Of a stretch of 64,000 bases of DNA, positions 10,947 to 22,399 are shown piece after piece. The position numbers and the translations under genes are program-made. The stretch is from Microstegium vimineum. Lineage: Eukaryota > Streptophyta > Magnoliopsida > Poales > Poaceae. The notes beneath the pieces were generated by a model that saw only the letters and a program-made list of their open reading frames with translations, had not been told where the DNA came from and made no database searches. How positions within the stretch are numbered: position 1 is the stretch's first letter; each line of letters opens with the position of its first letter. The stretch spans positions 12,753,398 to 12,817,397 of the forward strand of contig CM039120.1 of NCBI GenBank assembly GCA_022036555.1, in the 5' to 3' direction.

Positions 10947-11274
10947 ATTAATTAAAGCTAAATGGCTTTTTTTTACCAATTAGCTGAACCTAAATTGGGT
11001 TGCTATCGCCAACAAAACAATCGGACCAGCCATTTGTGGGCTGCCGACGTGCTTGCACGCACGGCCTTTTACTTCTTGGACCCTGGTGCTGAGACGAATC
11101 GGCCCACCGCCCGATCCGCACGACCTCCTTGTCCTGATGGGCTGCTTCGAGAAGGCCTGTTTAGAGAGGAAAGCATCAGCCCGCCCTACCAAGGATCAAC
11201 TTACAACCGCTTAGAAAAAAGTCCACTTTTTCTCCTTTAACTTTCGCGAAAATCTGTTTTTCCTCCCTAAACTT

Positions 11275-12120
11275 CAAAACCAGGCAAACCACCTCCCTCA
11301 ATTATTGAAACCATTCATTTTACCTCCTTGGTCCGGTTATAAGCGGTTTGCAGGCGATTTTATCTTTTTATTTTCTATTTATTTTGTCTAAATCTTTAAA
11401 AAATCATAGTAAATCACAAAATCATAAAATGGAAAATAAAATCTTATTGGATCCACGTGAGTAGATATACACACTAAACAAAAAATATGATATATTTTCG
11501 TAAAAAATTACTATAGATTTAGATCTATTCTTTTTTATAATTAATTTGAATAATTCATAACGGTAGATTCTATGGTACAATTTTTATGAATTTTTATGGT
11601 GGCATAGTTGTTGTATGATTAACAATAGTAAAAAATTCATACTGATTGTGTCATGCATAAATTAGTTATTGATTTATTTATATTTAACAAGCATAAACAC
11701 TAAATAAATTTATAACTAATTTACAAATGATTCAATGAGTATGAAATTTTTAATGCAGTTCAAACATACAATAACTAGGCCACCATAAAAAATTCACAAC
11801 ATTTGGAACATAGAAACTGCATTTATGAATTATTCAAATTAATTATAGAAAATAATATATCTAAATTTGTAGCAAAAAAATTAAACTAAAGTATGTCATA
11901 TTATATGTTCACTGTATAGATCCACTCATGTGGAGTCTAAAAAAATTGAATTTTCCATTTCATGTTTTTGATTTACATGATTTTTTAAATATTTATCTAA
12001 AATAAATAAAAAATAAAAAGACAAAACCGTCCGAAAAACCGCTTATAAACAAGGTTAGGGAGGTAAAATGTGTGATTTTAAAAGTTGAAAGAGATGATCT
12101 GTCCAATTTTGGATGGGCCA
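11275..12120. mobile_element. Long foldback (hairpin) element
   Basis: Nearly the whole interval is one imperfect inverted repeat centred near 11695, with arms of about 400 bp. Matching pairs seen by eye: ttcattttacctcc (11316-11329) with ggaggtaaaatg (about 12059-12070); ataagcggttt with aaaccgcttat; gatccacgtgagtaga with its counterpart near 11930; and ttttatggtggc with gccaccataaaa. Arms are AT-rich and the loop is short. No ORF. It fits a MULE-like or foldback MITE of the long-TIR kind; target duplications were not resolved. Confidence 0.8.
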
Positions 12121-12351
12121 TGAAGCTGTTTCAGGCTTATAATTACATGTTGGTCTTTAGCTGTTTCTAATAGGCTCGTGGGCTTTTCGCCTTCCTTTGA
12201 AGAACGGGCCACTACTTGTGCCAGAATTCAGCCCACATGCGAAGTTTTTAGTGCAACGTTTCTCAAAAAAAAAAAGAAGTTTCCTTCGGGTCTTTCTTTC
12301 ATGATTTTAAAGGAAAAAGTAAAACCTTTCTGCCAACGAATAAATCAATTA

Positions 12352-12722
12352 GGGGTTGTTTGGATCTTTTCATTTGATGAAATTAAATTATACATAATAA
12401 ATTAGACTATTTGACTTTAAATTTGACATATTTCATCATTTTCCAAAGTAATTTATAAGTTTATATTCAATATTTAAATTTATAGAGTCGGAGATGAAGA
12501 TAGATTTTATAGATCATCATATTATGTTTGTACTTTGCAACTTATAATATGTTTTTGAACTCACCTTTCTAGGTAAAAATGCAACACATAATTATCTCTT
12601 CTCATATAACAAATAATAATATATAATTATAATCCATATATAAACATATTAGTTTAATTAATATGTATTTAAATTATGATCATTAAAATAAATTTAATTC
12701 CAACTATGTAAACGGAGCCTAT
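12352..12722. mobile_element. Possible MITE, about 370 bp
   Basis: Left end ggggttgtttggat and right end atgtaaacggagcc (reverse complement GGCTCCGTTTACAT) form a weak terminal inverted repeat (about 9 of 14 matches). The interior is AT-rich with no ORF. The target duplication is unclear. Confidence 0.4.
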
Positions 12723-13592
12723 ATCAATTTATTTTCCTGAAAGGAAGGTTTGAGGTCTTTTTTTTTATGGAAAGGTTTGATATCTTTAGAATCGACTCGT
12801 ACACTAGCATGAGCATTCACATCTTTCTGCTACCATATTTTCATGGCAATTCAGCACGTTGATCACGTGCGTGGAGTTGAGCCGACGGATCGATCTATCC
12901 GCCATGCTGCCTCTGGTCGCTACTCGCTAGTAAAAGATACACCAACGTGCCATCTTTCTGTGTTGCGGTCCAAATGATCAGGTCAGACGGACTAAACTTC
13001 AGTAGTCAGCATCACTGACACTCATTGACCATAGGCCGCAATACGTCTTCATATATCTTCAATTTAACCATGTTGCATACTACCTCTGTTAAAAAAACAA
13101 AATCTGCGATTCTAGGATCGAGCAAACCAAAACTGGTCGTAGAATTACACTGCAGCCCCTACAATGTGCTGACAACTGCCAGCTCTTTTTTTCTCAGTTT
13201 CGAATAAATGCTCAAATTTATTAAACCAAAAAACATGGCTACCTCAAACAGTGGTTGAGAGGCCATCTACGTGTCAGTTGCTGTTGGTTTTCTATTTGTT
13301 TGGTACCATTTTGTTTGGTACCACTCTGTTGTCAGTCTATCATGTAGTACATTATATTATATAATAGTTATATGTCCCCCTTTAAATTAGGATAAAATTT
13401 GAATCTCATATGTGTTTTTATTTTATGGAGGGGGTAGTTTTTTTTAACAGGTGTGCTTCCTTTTCATTAAGTAGAGAGCAAAGTTTGAATATCTACGTGG
13501 CAAAGAAAAGTGCAATGAAAGTTCAATTTAACGTGGTGTCATGTACTTTCTTCGTCCCTTTACATTTGTCATCCACCGTCTCTTTATATATC
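12723..13592. other. Intergenic, insertion site of the copia element
   Basis: No supported gene. A tactacctctgttaaaaaa phrase at 13078 could be a MITE end. The last five bases (13588-13592, ATATC) are the left target duplication of the copia element that follows. Confidence 0.6.
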
Positions 13593-13810
13593 TGTTAGAA
13601 TATATGTTAGTTGATGTATATACGGTATGGTTGTTAGGATGTTTAGATCGTAGTTATCTCCAACACCTTGGATAGCAATCCTAGATACCGTAAGGAGGTT
13701 TGTTACCCCCTCCTGTAAACCAATCTTGTAACTTGTCATGCAAGGCATGAGGCCTATATTAACATGAACCGAGAACCCTGATGAGGTATCTCGTTCCAAT
13801 CTATTTTACA
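13593..13810 (+). repeat. 5' LTR of the small copia element
   Basis: 218 bp, TGTTAGAATATATG to CTATTTTACA. By eye it differs from the 3' LTR only by one extra C in a run of C at about 13710. Confidence 0.95.
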
Positions 13811-13846
13811 TGGTATTCAGAGCCTTATTCCTAACGGAAAGAATCC

Positions 13847-16800
13847 ATGGCGTTCCCCCACTTAGCTTCGTCATCCAATGCATCTGTTGCGCCCTCCTTC
13901 GCCTTCACCATAACCGAGAAGCTAGCCAACAACAACTACGCGATATGGAAGCTTCAGGCCATGGCAACCGTCAGAGGCGCTCATGTGGCATCCTACGTTG
14001 ATGCATCTATGGTGCCACCAACCAGGTTCTTAGAAGGAGATGACAAGGGCAAGGAGCCGAAGCCAAACCCTGACTATGAGTCATGGGTCGCGAAAGATCA
14101 ATCGGTACTATGCTTCCTGCTTGGATCTCTTGGGAAAGAGTTCTCTGGACGCATCCCGACTATGGTGACATCTGCACGAGAAGTGTGGGTGGTCATCGAG
14201 GACATGTTTGCGAGGCAATCTCGTGCTCGCATCATTAGCACCAGGATGGCGCTGACAGCGGTCTCCAAAGGCGCGTCGACAATCAGCGAGTACTTTCAGA
14301 AGGTGAAAACCCTAGCCGATGAGATGACGGCGGCTGGGAAGAAGCTAGAGGATGAGGAGCTAGTCTCATATATCCTCAGCGGACTCGACATCGAGTTTGA
14401 CTCGGTAGTTTCGGCGGTGGCATCACACGTCGAACCAATCTCCCTTGGGGAGTTATATACCCAATTGGTGAGCTTTGAGCAGCGCATGGAGATGCGCAAC
14501 AATGGTGGCCAGCAGTCCTCGGCGAATCTTGCAGCAAAAGGAGGGCGCGGCAACCAGTCACGTGGAGGGGGCCACGGGAACTGGGGTGGCCTCACTCGCA
14601 GAGGAAGAGGTGGTTGTGGTGGCGGACGCTCCAGCAATTTTCTCACCGGCGTCTTTTGTCAGCTGTGTGGGAAAGAAGGACATGCTGTTATAAAGTGTTT
14701 CAAACGCTTTGATCACGGCTTCACCGGACCACCACAGAAAAGTGCTTCATCAGCAACTACAAGCTCCTATGGCGTTGACACCAATTGGTACATGGATTCG
14801 GGTGCCACGGACCATGTGACCAGCGAGCTGGAGAAACTCAACGTCCGCGACAAGTATCACGGAGGAGATCAAGTCCACACTGCAAGTGGAGCAAGTATGA
14901 GAATCAAACATGTTGGTCATACTATTTTGCAATCCCAAAACAGTAATATTCATCTACGTAATATCCTTCATGTTCCTCATGCTCACAAAAGTCTAGTCTC
15001 TGTAAATCGCCTAACCCGTGATAACAATGCTTTCATCGAGTTTCATCCCAACCATTTTGTTGTTAAGGAACAGGCAACGAAGAGGATGCTCCTCACAGGT
15101 CAATGTGAAGATGGTCTCTATCCCCTAAAGCTTCCACCAAATAAACATGTACTCGGCGTGTCCAAGCCCACGGCTTCCACATGGCACCATCGTCTAGGGC
15201 ATGCTGTTGTACCCATCGTCCAGAGAGTCCTTAGTCAGTATAAGCTTTCGGTTAGTAGAGATAGTGAAAATAAATCGATATGTGATGCATGTCAACATGG
15301 CAAAAGCCACCAGCTACCATATCCCAAATCTACTAGTGTGTCATCGTCTCCTTTTGAACTTGTTTTCTCTGATGTATGGGGACCAGCCCCAACGTCGGTT
15401 GGGCAATATGATTATTATGTAAGTTTCATTGATGACTATAGCAAGTATACTTGGGTTTACATATTGCGTCATAAATCAGATGTGTTTCGATGTTTTAGCG
15501 AGTTTCAATCCATGGTTGAATGACAGTTCAACTCAAAAATCCGTGTTGTCCAATCTGATTGGGGAGGAGAGTACAAAGCCTTGAACTCCTTTTTCTCACG
15601 CATAGGGATTTCACATTTGATTTCCTGCCCCCATGGCCACCAACAAAACGGCGCCGCAGAACGCAAACACAGACACATAGTCAATATGGGACTAACTCTT
15701 TTAGCCCATTCATCCATGCCACTAAAATTTTGGGATGAAGCATTTTCTCATCAATCGTCTTCCGTCTAAAGTCATTAATGACCAAACACCCTATGAATGT
15801 CTCTTCAAGAAAGTCCCTGATTATACTTTCCTCAGAGTCTTTGGGTGTGCAGTTTGGCCCAATCTTAGACCCTATAACTCTAGGAAACTTCAGTTTTGGT
15901 CGAAACAATGTGCTTTTCTTGGGTATAGCAATGCACACAAAGGGTTTAAATGCCTTGATCCTGCTGACGGGCGAGTTTACATTTCACGGGATGTAGTGTT
16001 CGACGAAAGCGTCTTTCCCTTTGCGTCCCTACGTCCCAATGCAGGAGCCAGATTGCGTAGTGAAATTGCCCTTCTATCCACAGATCTTGTGTCGTCCTTT
16101 ACTGATTTTGGGGATGCAATTTTAGTTGATAAGCATGGTGGTTCTCATCCTACTAATGGGGCATCTAGTCCCTTGATCACCTCTGATGATGCAGGAACAA
16201 ATTTGAGAACATACGGTGAAGAAACGACCTCAAATGGTGCTACCATCGTAAAGGGCACAAGTGCAAATCCCGGAGTGGATCCGGCGAGGAACATTCCTCT
16301 GTCGCCGGCAGAGCACCAGGGCGAATCGCCTTCGGGATCGACGCGTGATGCGGGGAGCAGTCTCCCTGTCGGCGCGTCACCGTCGGCGCGTGACGAGCAT
16401 CTGGGATCCTCTGCGCATTCTTCTGCCAGCACTACTACCTCGCCCGCATCTGGACAGCCACATATGGATCCTGGCGCAAGTCCCTGGGAGGATTCGCCGA
16501 GAGGATCACATGCGGGCGGTGTGACTGCATCATCTGGTGTGGCCGACGCTTCTGACTCCGAGACGATTCTGTCTCACCCCTCGACGTGGCTCCAGAGAGG
16601 CATTGTTAAACCCAAGGTATGAACCGATGGCACAGTTCGATGGTGTATGGCGAGTACTGTTGAACAAGATGAGCCAGCTATTGTGAATGAAGCCCTTGCC
16701 GATCCACGATGGACTGCAGCAATGGACAGTGAATATGAGACACTTATGTCGAATCAGACATGGCACTTAGTACCACCACCGTACTAAGTGGGTGCAAGTG

Positions 16801-18213
16801 GGTGTACAAGGTGAAGAAACATGTTGTTGACCGATATAAAGCACACTTGGTCGCAAAAGGGTATAAGCAAAGGTACGGCCTTGATTATGAAGATACCTTT
16901 ATCTCGGGGTAAAGGAAGCTACAATACGCCTCATCCTATCTGTGGCTGTGTCAAATGGTTGGTCCTTGAGACAGCTTGATGTGAAAAATGCATTCCTTCA
17001 CGGTGTGCTTGAGGAGGAGGTGTATATGCACCAACCACCTAGGTACAGGGACAAGAGGAGACCTGAGTTTGTGTGTCGGCTTGACAAGGCCCTCTATGGC
17101 CTCAAATAGGCGCCGCGTGCATGGTATGTGCGACTCTACAGTAAGCTGATGATGCTAGGGTTCACAAGCTCGAAGGCCGACACCTCTCTGTTCTACTATA
17201 ACAAAGGTAACAATGTCATGTTTGTTTTGGTCTACGTGGATGATATTATAGTTGCAAGCTCGTCCATAGAAGCAGCGATGGCCCTTCTCAAGGACCTGGA
17301 GAAAGATTTTGCACTGAAAGATCTGGGAGATTTGCATTACTTCCTCGGAATGGAGGTCAAGAGAACAGCAAATGGGTTGGCAGTGTCTCAACAACGATAT
17401 GCGACCGATGTACTCAAGAGAACAGGGATGCACAAGTGTAAGCCTGCCGATACCCCGTTAGCAGTGTCAGAGAAGCTTAGCATCACCGATGGCTCACCTT
17501 TAGATCCAGAAGCTGCGTCAAACTACAGAAGTGTTGTGGGCGCATTACAATATCTGACCCTCACCTGTCCTGACCTGTCCTTTGCAGTCAATAAGGCATG
17601 TCAGTACCTGCATGCGCCGAGCACTGCACATTGGAGCGCAGTCAAGAGAATATTGCGGTATGTACAAGGTACTATCTCGCCGGGGTTACGCGTACAAGGT
17701 ACTATCTCACCGGGGTTACGCTTCCAGCGGTCTGCATCAGCAAAAATCAGTGCATATGCAAATGCGGACTAGGCAGGATGCACCGATGACAGGAGGTCAA
17801 CAGGGGGCTTCGCTGTATATTTGGGACCTAATCTAGTTTCGTGGAGTGCCAAGAAACAAGCAACGGTATCTCGATCGAGCACTGAAGCTGAGTTCAAGTC
17901 GTTAGCTGATGCTACTGCCGAGGTAATGTGGATTCAAAAACTACTTGCTGAGTTACGAATTCCACGTGACAAGGTAGGCAGACTGTGGTGTGACAACATT
18001 GGAGCTACATACTTGGCACAGAACCCAGTTTTCCATGCGAGAACTAAGTACATCGAGATAGATTTTCACTTTGTCAGGGAAAGAGTGGCACAGAAACTTT
18101 TGAGCATTCGGTTCATTCGATCAGCTGAACAAGTGGCAGATGGTTTTATGAAGCCAATCAACGCTGTCAAGATGAAAGCGTTCAGAGCCAATCTCAACCT
18201 TGAAGGTGGCTGA
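13847..18213 (+). pseudogene. Copia gag-pol polyprotein, interrupted
   Basis: The open frame from ATG 13847 gives Gag (UBN2-type), a CX2CX4HX4C zinc knuckle (CQLCGKEGHAVIKC, about residue 271), protease (DSGATDH, about 317), the GAG-pre-integrase HRLGH region and the start of integrase (SDVWGP). A TGA at 15521 replaces the Arg of the conserved VERQF. Integrase continues in frame (QQNGAAERKHR) to a frameshifting deletion near 15744 and resumes at 15735-16619. A further TGA stands at 16620 and frameshifts follow at about 16790 and 16910. Reverse transcriptase follows with a TAG at 17107 in LKQAPRAW, the catalytic YVDD at 17233 and RNase H with a TAG at 17770 in DWAG; the last frame ends at 18213. 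It cannot make a full polyprotein. Confidence 0.9.
17662..17721 (+). repeat. In-frame 30-bp tandem duplication inside pol
   Basis: 17662-17691 and 17692-17721 are adjacent copies that differ at one base (ctcgcc versus ctcacc). Each codes for VQGTISPGLR, so the reverse transcriptase/RNase H junction carries ten extra residues without a frameshift. Confidence 0.9.
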
Positions 18214-18226
18214 GATTGAGGAGGAA

Positions 18227-18443
18227 TGTTAGAATATATGTTAGTTGATGTATATACGGTATGGTTGTTAGGATGTTTAGATCGTAGTTATCTCCAACAC
18301 CTTGGATAGCAATCCTAGATACCGTAAGGAGGTTTGTTACCCCTCCTGTAAACCAATCTTGTAACTTGTCATGCAAGGCATGAGGCCTATATTAACATGA
18401 ACCGAGAACCCTGATGAGGTATCTCGTTCCAATCTATTTTACA
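18227..18443 (+). repeat. 3' LTR of the small copia element
   Basis: 217 bp, one base shorter than the 5' LTR and otherwise identical by eye. Followed by the ATATC target duplication. Confidence 0.95.
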
Positions 18444-18448
18444 ATATC

Positions 18449-19195
18449 CGTTGTCCAAACATTATACAAAGAGATTAATTATTATGAGAAGAGACCTAAA
18501 CAACACTATAAACACAATCATTCACCAGTTGCAGAACATTGCCATTAACGCGCAGTGGTGACAAAGGGATGGTTAAAGGCAGACAGATGGTGTGGTATTA
18601 GGAGGACACACCTATACGTGGGATCCGATTAGAATGCCAAGGACAATCTTTCAGACCTCGACAATCTTTCAGTCAGAACGACCCATGCATGTTAAAGGCA
18701 ACCCGTGTTTGGGTGTTCTTTCTCGATGAAATACAAATAATGGGCACAAATGATCAACTTGAGTTTGTACCGACCGGCATTAGCCTCTGTCCACCACGTC
18801 TCCATTGCACGGGCACGGGACATAAAACATGGCATTTATATAAGTGAAGTTATTTTTTTCTCCTCTCGGCAAAAGGATAAGTTGAGATGAAACTAACAAA
18901 AATAGTTTATCCTAGTTTCATCTATCGTATTATAGTTAAAGTCTTTTTACTATGCTTGAAATTTCCTCCCATTTCCTCCACAATATTCTAAGTCTTTTCT
19001 AATTATATTCGTAAAGGGTATTTTAGGCACTACTAAATTCTAATCCTTACGCAACGACAAGAAAACATTGCAATAAATCCAATTTAGTTGCAAAAGCTAC
19101 ATGTTGCAACCGAATTGCTTTCATTACCAGTCGTTGCAAAAAGGTATTGCAACCGATGTTAGATCGACGTCGTGGCCCAACTAAGCAACGTGAAT
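18449..19195. other. Intergenic, possible transposon scrap
   Basis: No supported gene. Between 19050 and 19160 there are iterated gttgcaa / ttgcaac motifs (cattgcaat, gttgcaaaag, gttgcaaccg, cgttgcaaaa, attgcaaccg) that look like subterminal repeats of a DNA transposon, but no terminus was identified. Confidence 0.45.
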
Positions 19196-20692
19196 GAGGG
19201 AAATTATAGAAAATCAAATGTACAAAATTTTCTCCTATTACTCCAATCATTATTTTCACAAATATCAAATTACCGTATTACCCTTGATTAGAAAAAGGGG
19301 AAATTGGTTTGGTAGCATCGAAAGATTACAAGAATCGGAAAATACCACTAAAAATACTCGATCACGTAAAATACCATCCAAAGATGCTAGCGTTAACCAA
19401 AACTAGCATTCCGTCACGTTCAGTTACTTTTGAGGCTAACGGCCGTCATCGTCACCCACACGAGCATGTGCTGTGACTCTCCTTCTTCCTCCGTCCATCT
19501 GCTATGCCCACGGCCCACTCTCGCTAGCTGCAAGCAGCGTTGCCTCACCGTGCAGCCGTCCGCACGTCCGCGAGCAACGTCACCGCGCCGCCATCCACAT
19601 ACCTTCCGCGAGGAGCTGAAGCCTGGAGATCGCTGGAGTCGAGGAAGCGAAAACGACATGCACTTGACCGTAGAGTTCATGGACGACGCCCGCAGCAGGT
19701 TTTTGCTCAAGTTGGCTCCGTCCACGAGCGCGAGCTGCCTAGCCAAGCTGACGTTTGGAACTGTTGTCTAGCCACTATCCTATTTTAGTACCGATTGAAG
19801 TTGCTGCCGCCTTGCCAAGATCACCAGCCGAAGGCCTTGGTGGAAGGCAACACGCTGCCGCCGCCGCCGCCCCATCTCCGTCGTCGGCCACGCCGTCGTG
19901 CTCCTGGATCACATTGGCTGGTGCGGCGCAAGGAAGACAGGCGCTGAGCGCGGCCACGGAGTCGATGCTACGCTGAGCGCCTGCCGCGCCGCGCGCAACT
20001 TCGACCTCGGTTGCGACGCCGCGCACGTGTACTGGCTGCTCCTTCTCCTTGCAGTTCGTGGTTGTCCCCGCCTCCTCCATCAACGCACCAATGCAAAGCC
20101 ATCACGTCACCGCCATCATGCCGATCCAGCGTCTTCGCTTCGGCTTCTGTGCGGTCAACTCTACAGCCCGACGCAGTACATCGTCCTTGCCACGTGCTTC
20201 CTCGCGACTCCAGCAACCTCCAGTTCCTCGCGGACGACATGTGGATGGCGGTGCGGCATGGTGCTCGCGGACGTGCTGAGGGCAGCGCGGTGACACGACG
20301 CTGCTCATAGCTGGCGAGCGACCAAGCGTGGGGCAACAAAATGGCCGAAGGAGGAAGAAGGGTGTGTCACAGGTCACACCGTGTGCTCGTGCGGACGAAG
20401 ACGACAGCCGTTACTCATAATTGAACGCAATGCTAAATTCGGTTAACGCTAGCATGTTTCGATGGTATTTCACGTGACGGAGCTTTTTCAGTGGTATTTT
20501 CCGATTCTCGTGATCTTTCGAGGCTACAGAACCAATTCTCCCTTAGAAAAAACAAATACAGAAACGGAATTACCACCCTTTTATTTGGAGTCCTAATTAT
20601 CTGAGTTTTGAAGGAAATGAGAAGAAATTTGGCGCACATGGGAGGAAATTTGACGCATATGGCCCATTGGTCATACACATCAGAATTCCCTC
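19196..20692. mobile_element. MULE with long TIRs and GC-rich cargo (Pack-MULE candidate)
   Basis: Long inverted repeats: the left arm (about 19280-19445) pairs with the right arm (about 20410-20570), sharing for example atcggaaaataccact, tgctagcgttaacc and cacgt[a/g]aaatacc. Similarity extends outward with decay to terminal GAGGGAA (19196) and TTCCCTC (20692). The arms are AT-rich; the centre (about 19440-20400) is strongly GC-rich, codon-like sequence unlike the surroundings. This is the known plan of Pack-MULEs, which carry host gene fragments. A 9-bp target duplication was not seen, so the exact ends may be off by a few bases. Confidence 0.7.
19440..20400. other. GC-rich captured sequence inside the MULE
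   Basis: Several overlapping open frames on both strands, none convincing as a full gene. A plus-strand frame near 19970-20010 reads LSACRAARNFDLG, which resembles the E-motif of pentatricopeptide repeat proteins, but the match is short and the rest of the frame does not follow the PPR pattern. The source gene is therefore not identified. Confidence 0.4.
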
Positions 20693-21826
20693 ATGTTTCC
20701 TCTCTAAAATTTCCTCCAGCCTTTATAGCCGTCGGATCGGTTGACGTGAGCCGTCGAATATTTCCTCAAGTATTGTAAAAAATCTCTTATAGTTATATTA
20801 TTTATTGTTTCGTCATGTAAAGCTATTTTGCAAAACACGTATTGTAAAATAGCTCATCTTTTAAAAAAAGCCACTTATGAAACTTTTTTTGTTAAAAAAA
20901 AAACACAGCTTACGGTGAAACTGAACTGGGCCAAAAGTACGGCAGCTAACCTTGCAGTTCGTTGGTGTAGGTACTCGTTGTAGTCGTTGGCTCGCATGCC
21001 GCTATGGCACGCTCGGTGGACTATCCTGCCGGACACGTCCGTTCCGTTCCACGACAACGATCCATACCAGATGAGATGAGATGGCGGGCCGGTACTCAGC
21101 TCCTACTACGCGATCCATATGTAACTACACACATCAATCCACCACGGAAACTACAGATACTGTGACATGGAAATGCAGGAAAATGGTGCAGAAATGCGTC
21201 ATCCCGTTGACAAATTAAGCTGCATGACCTCTATCACACACCAATGATGAGCCATCAAAATCCCCTCTCCCTCCCCTTTTCTGGCTCTTTTGAAAAAAGC
21301 AAACCGACGGCCATTGCTTGGTTCTGACAAAGATTCGCAGATTAACAACCCGAGCAGCCATTCAAGTGCTTATTAATCTCTGTTTGTCACATAGCACATG
21401 CGGGTACCCAAAAGGCAGAATTAAAGTTAAGTATTTTTTTTTGAGGGGAGAATTAAGTTAAGTGATCATGAGGAGAAGAGAATACTGCCTACCATATCTA
21501 GTCAAAAGTGGTAGGTTTGCAGCAGCTGCTAGGTGCGTGCAGCAGCCTTCTTCTTCGGGTCTACGTACTCGGCGCTGTGGGCTGATAAGATCAACGGAGT
21601 TTGATGGCTCTGCATTAACTTACGACCCTGTCTGATGACGCACTCTCTTCAAAACATATTTTTTAAAACAAAAAAATGCTAGCCGTCCTACTCATCTTCA
21701 GCTCCTACCACTGTTCTCTTCTAGCTGTCCGGCATTCTATCTCGTCCACTGGTCATTAGCTAGCAGCAATTGTTAACTTCTCCAGCGCACCAGAATGTCT
21801 CAGTCTCAGCTGGAGACCAAAACTAC

Positions 21827-21864
<38 letters not shown>

Positions 21865-22200
21865 CTGTTCAGTGTTAGGCCAGTGGTAGACTTGGTTGCC
21901 AAGACTCAGAAAACACGCGACGCTGTCGGCGACTGGCGACTACTCCTATATATAGTGTATTAACAAGTGATGATTAATTACCGCAAGTGATTAAGCAAAA
22001 GCCGGATTAGTGGAGTCATGAAATGTAGCAGCTCTCAGGCTCTAGTTAGGTTTGTGTGCGAGGTGCGTTCGTCAGGCTACGTACTACAAATAAATCCTGG
22101 CGCAAAAAAGGGATTAGCAGCCACTAATCACGATTGCCAACTTCGACTGGCCTACACAACACAACACGTACCTGCCCCTAACTTAATTAAGAACTCCTAG
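20693..22200. other. Intergenic with a 32-base G run
   Basis: No supported gene. Notable only for the homopolymer at 21831-21862, listed separately. Confidence 0.6.
21831..21862 (+). repeat. Poly(dG) tract, 32 bases
   Basis: An uninterrupted run of 32 G directly after ccacc. Its length may be affected by sequencing or assembly error. Confidence 0.9.
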
Positions 22201-22257
22201 TGAATGACCGAGAACGGCGACCAGAGGGGGGTGAATGGCGACCAGAGGGGGGTGAAC

Positions 22258-22395
22258 GGCAACAGTAACCACACAAGTAACTAGTCGTGAACACTACCTA
22301 TCTAAAAGTTCTCCTAGTGGGGTGGAATTCTCCTAGTGTTTTGGTAGTCAAAATTAGTACAAATTTTCCCTAGTAAATGTCTCCTAGTAAATACG
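22258..22395. repeat. Dispersed repeat, copy 1 of 2
   Basis: About 135 bp (ggcaacagtaaccacacaag to tctcctagtaaat) closely matches 26808-26945. It contains repeated ctcctagt motifs. It sits exactly at the deletion junction between gag and the 3' LTR scrap of the minus-strand copia element. Nature unknown. Confidence 0.8.
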
Positions 22396-22399
22396 CATC

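Larger units (their letters stand above)
13593..18443 (+). mobile_element. Complete small Ty1/copia element, broken coding region
   Basis: A 4.85-kb element bounded by two LTRs (13593-13810 and 18227-18443) and an exact 5-bp target duplication ATATC (13588-13592 and 18444-18448). A primer binding site follows the 5' LTR (TGGTATTCAGAGCC at 13811, an imperfect match to initiator-Met tRNA) and a polypurine tract (gattgaggaggaa) precedes the 3' LTR. Small size, short LTRs and the gag type (KLANNNYAIWKLQ) suggest the Ale/Retrofit (Hopscotch-like) lineage; that is inference. Gag-pol carries several stops and frameshifts. Confidence 0.95.
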
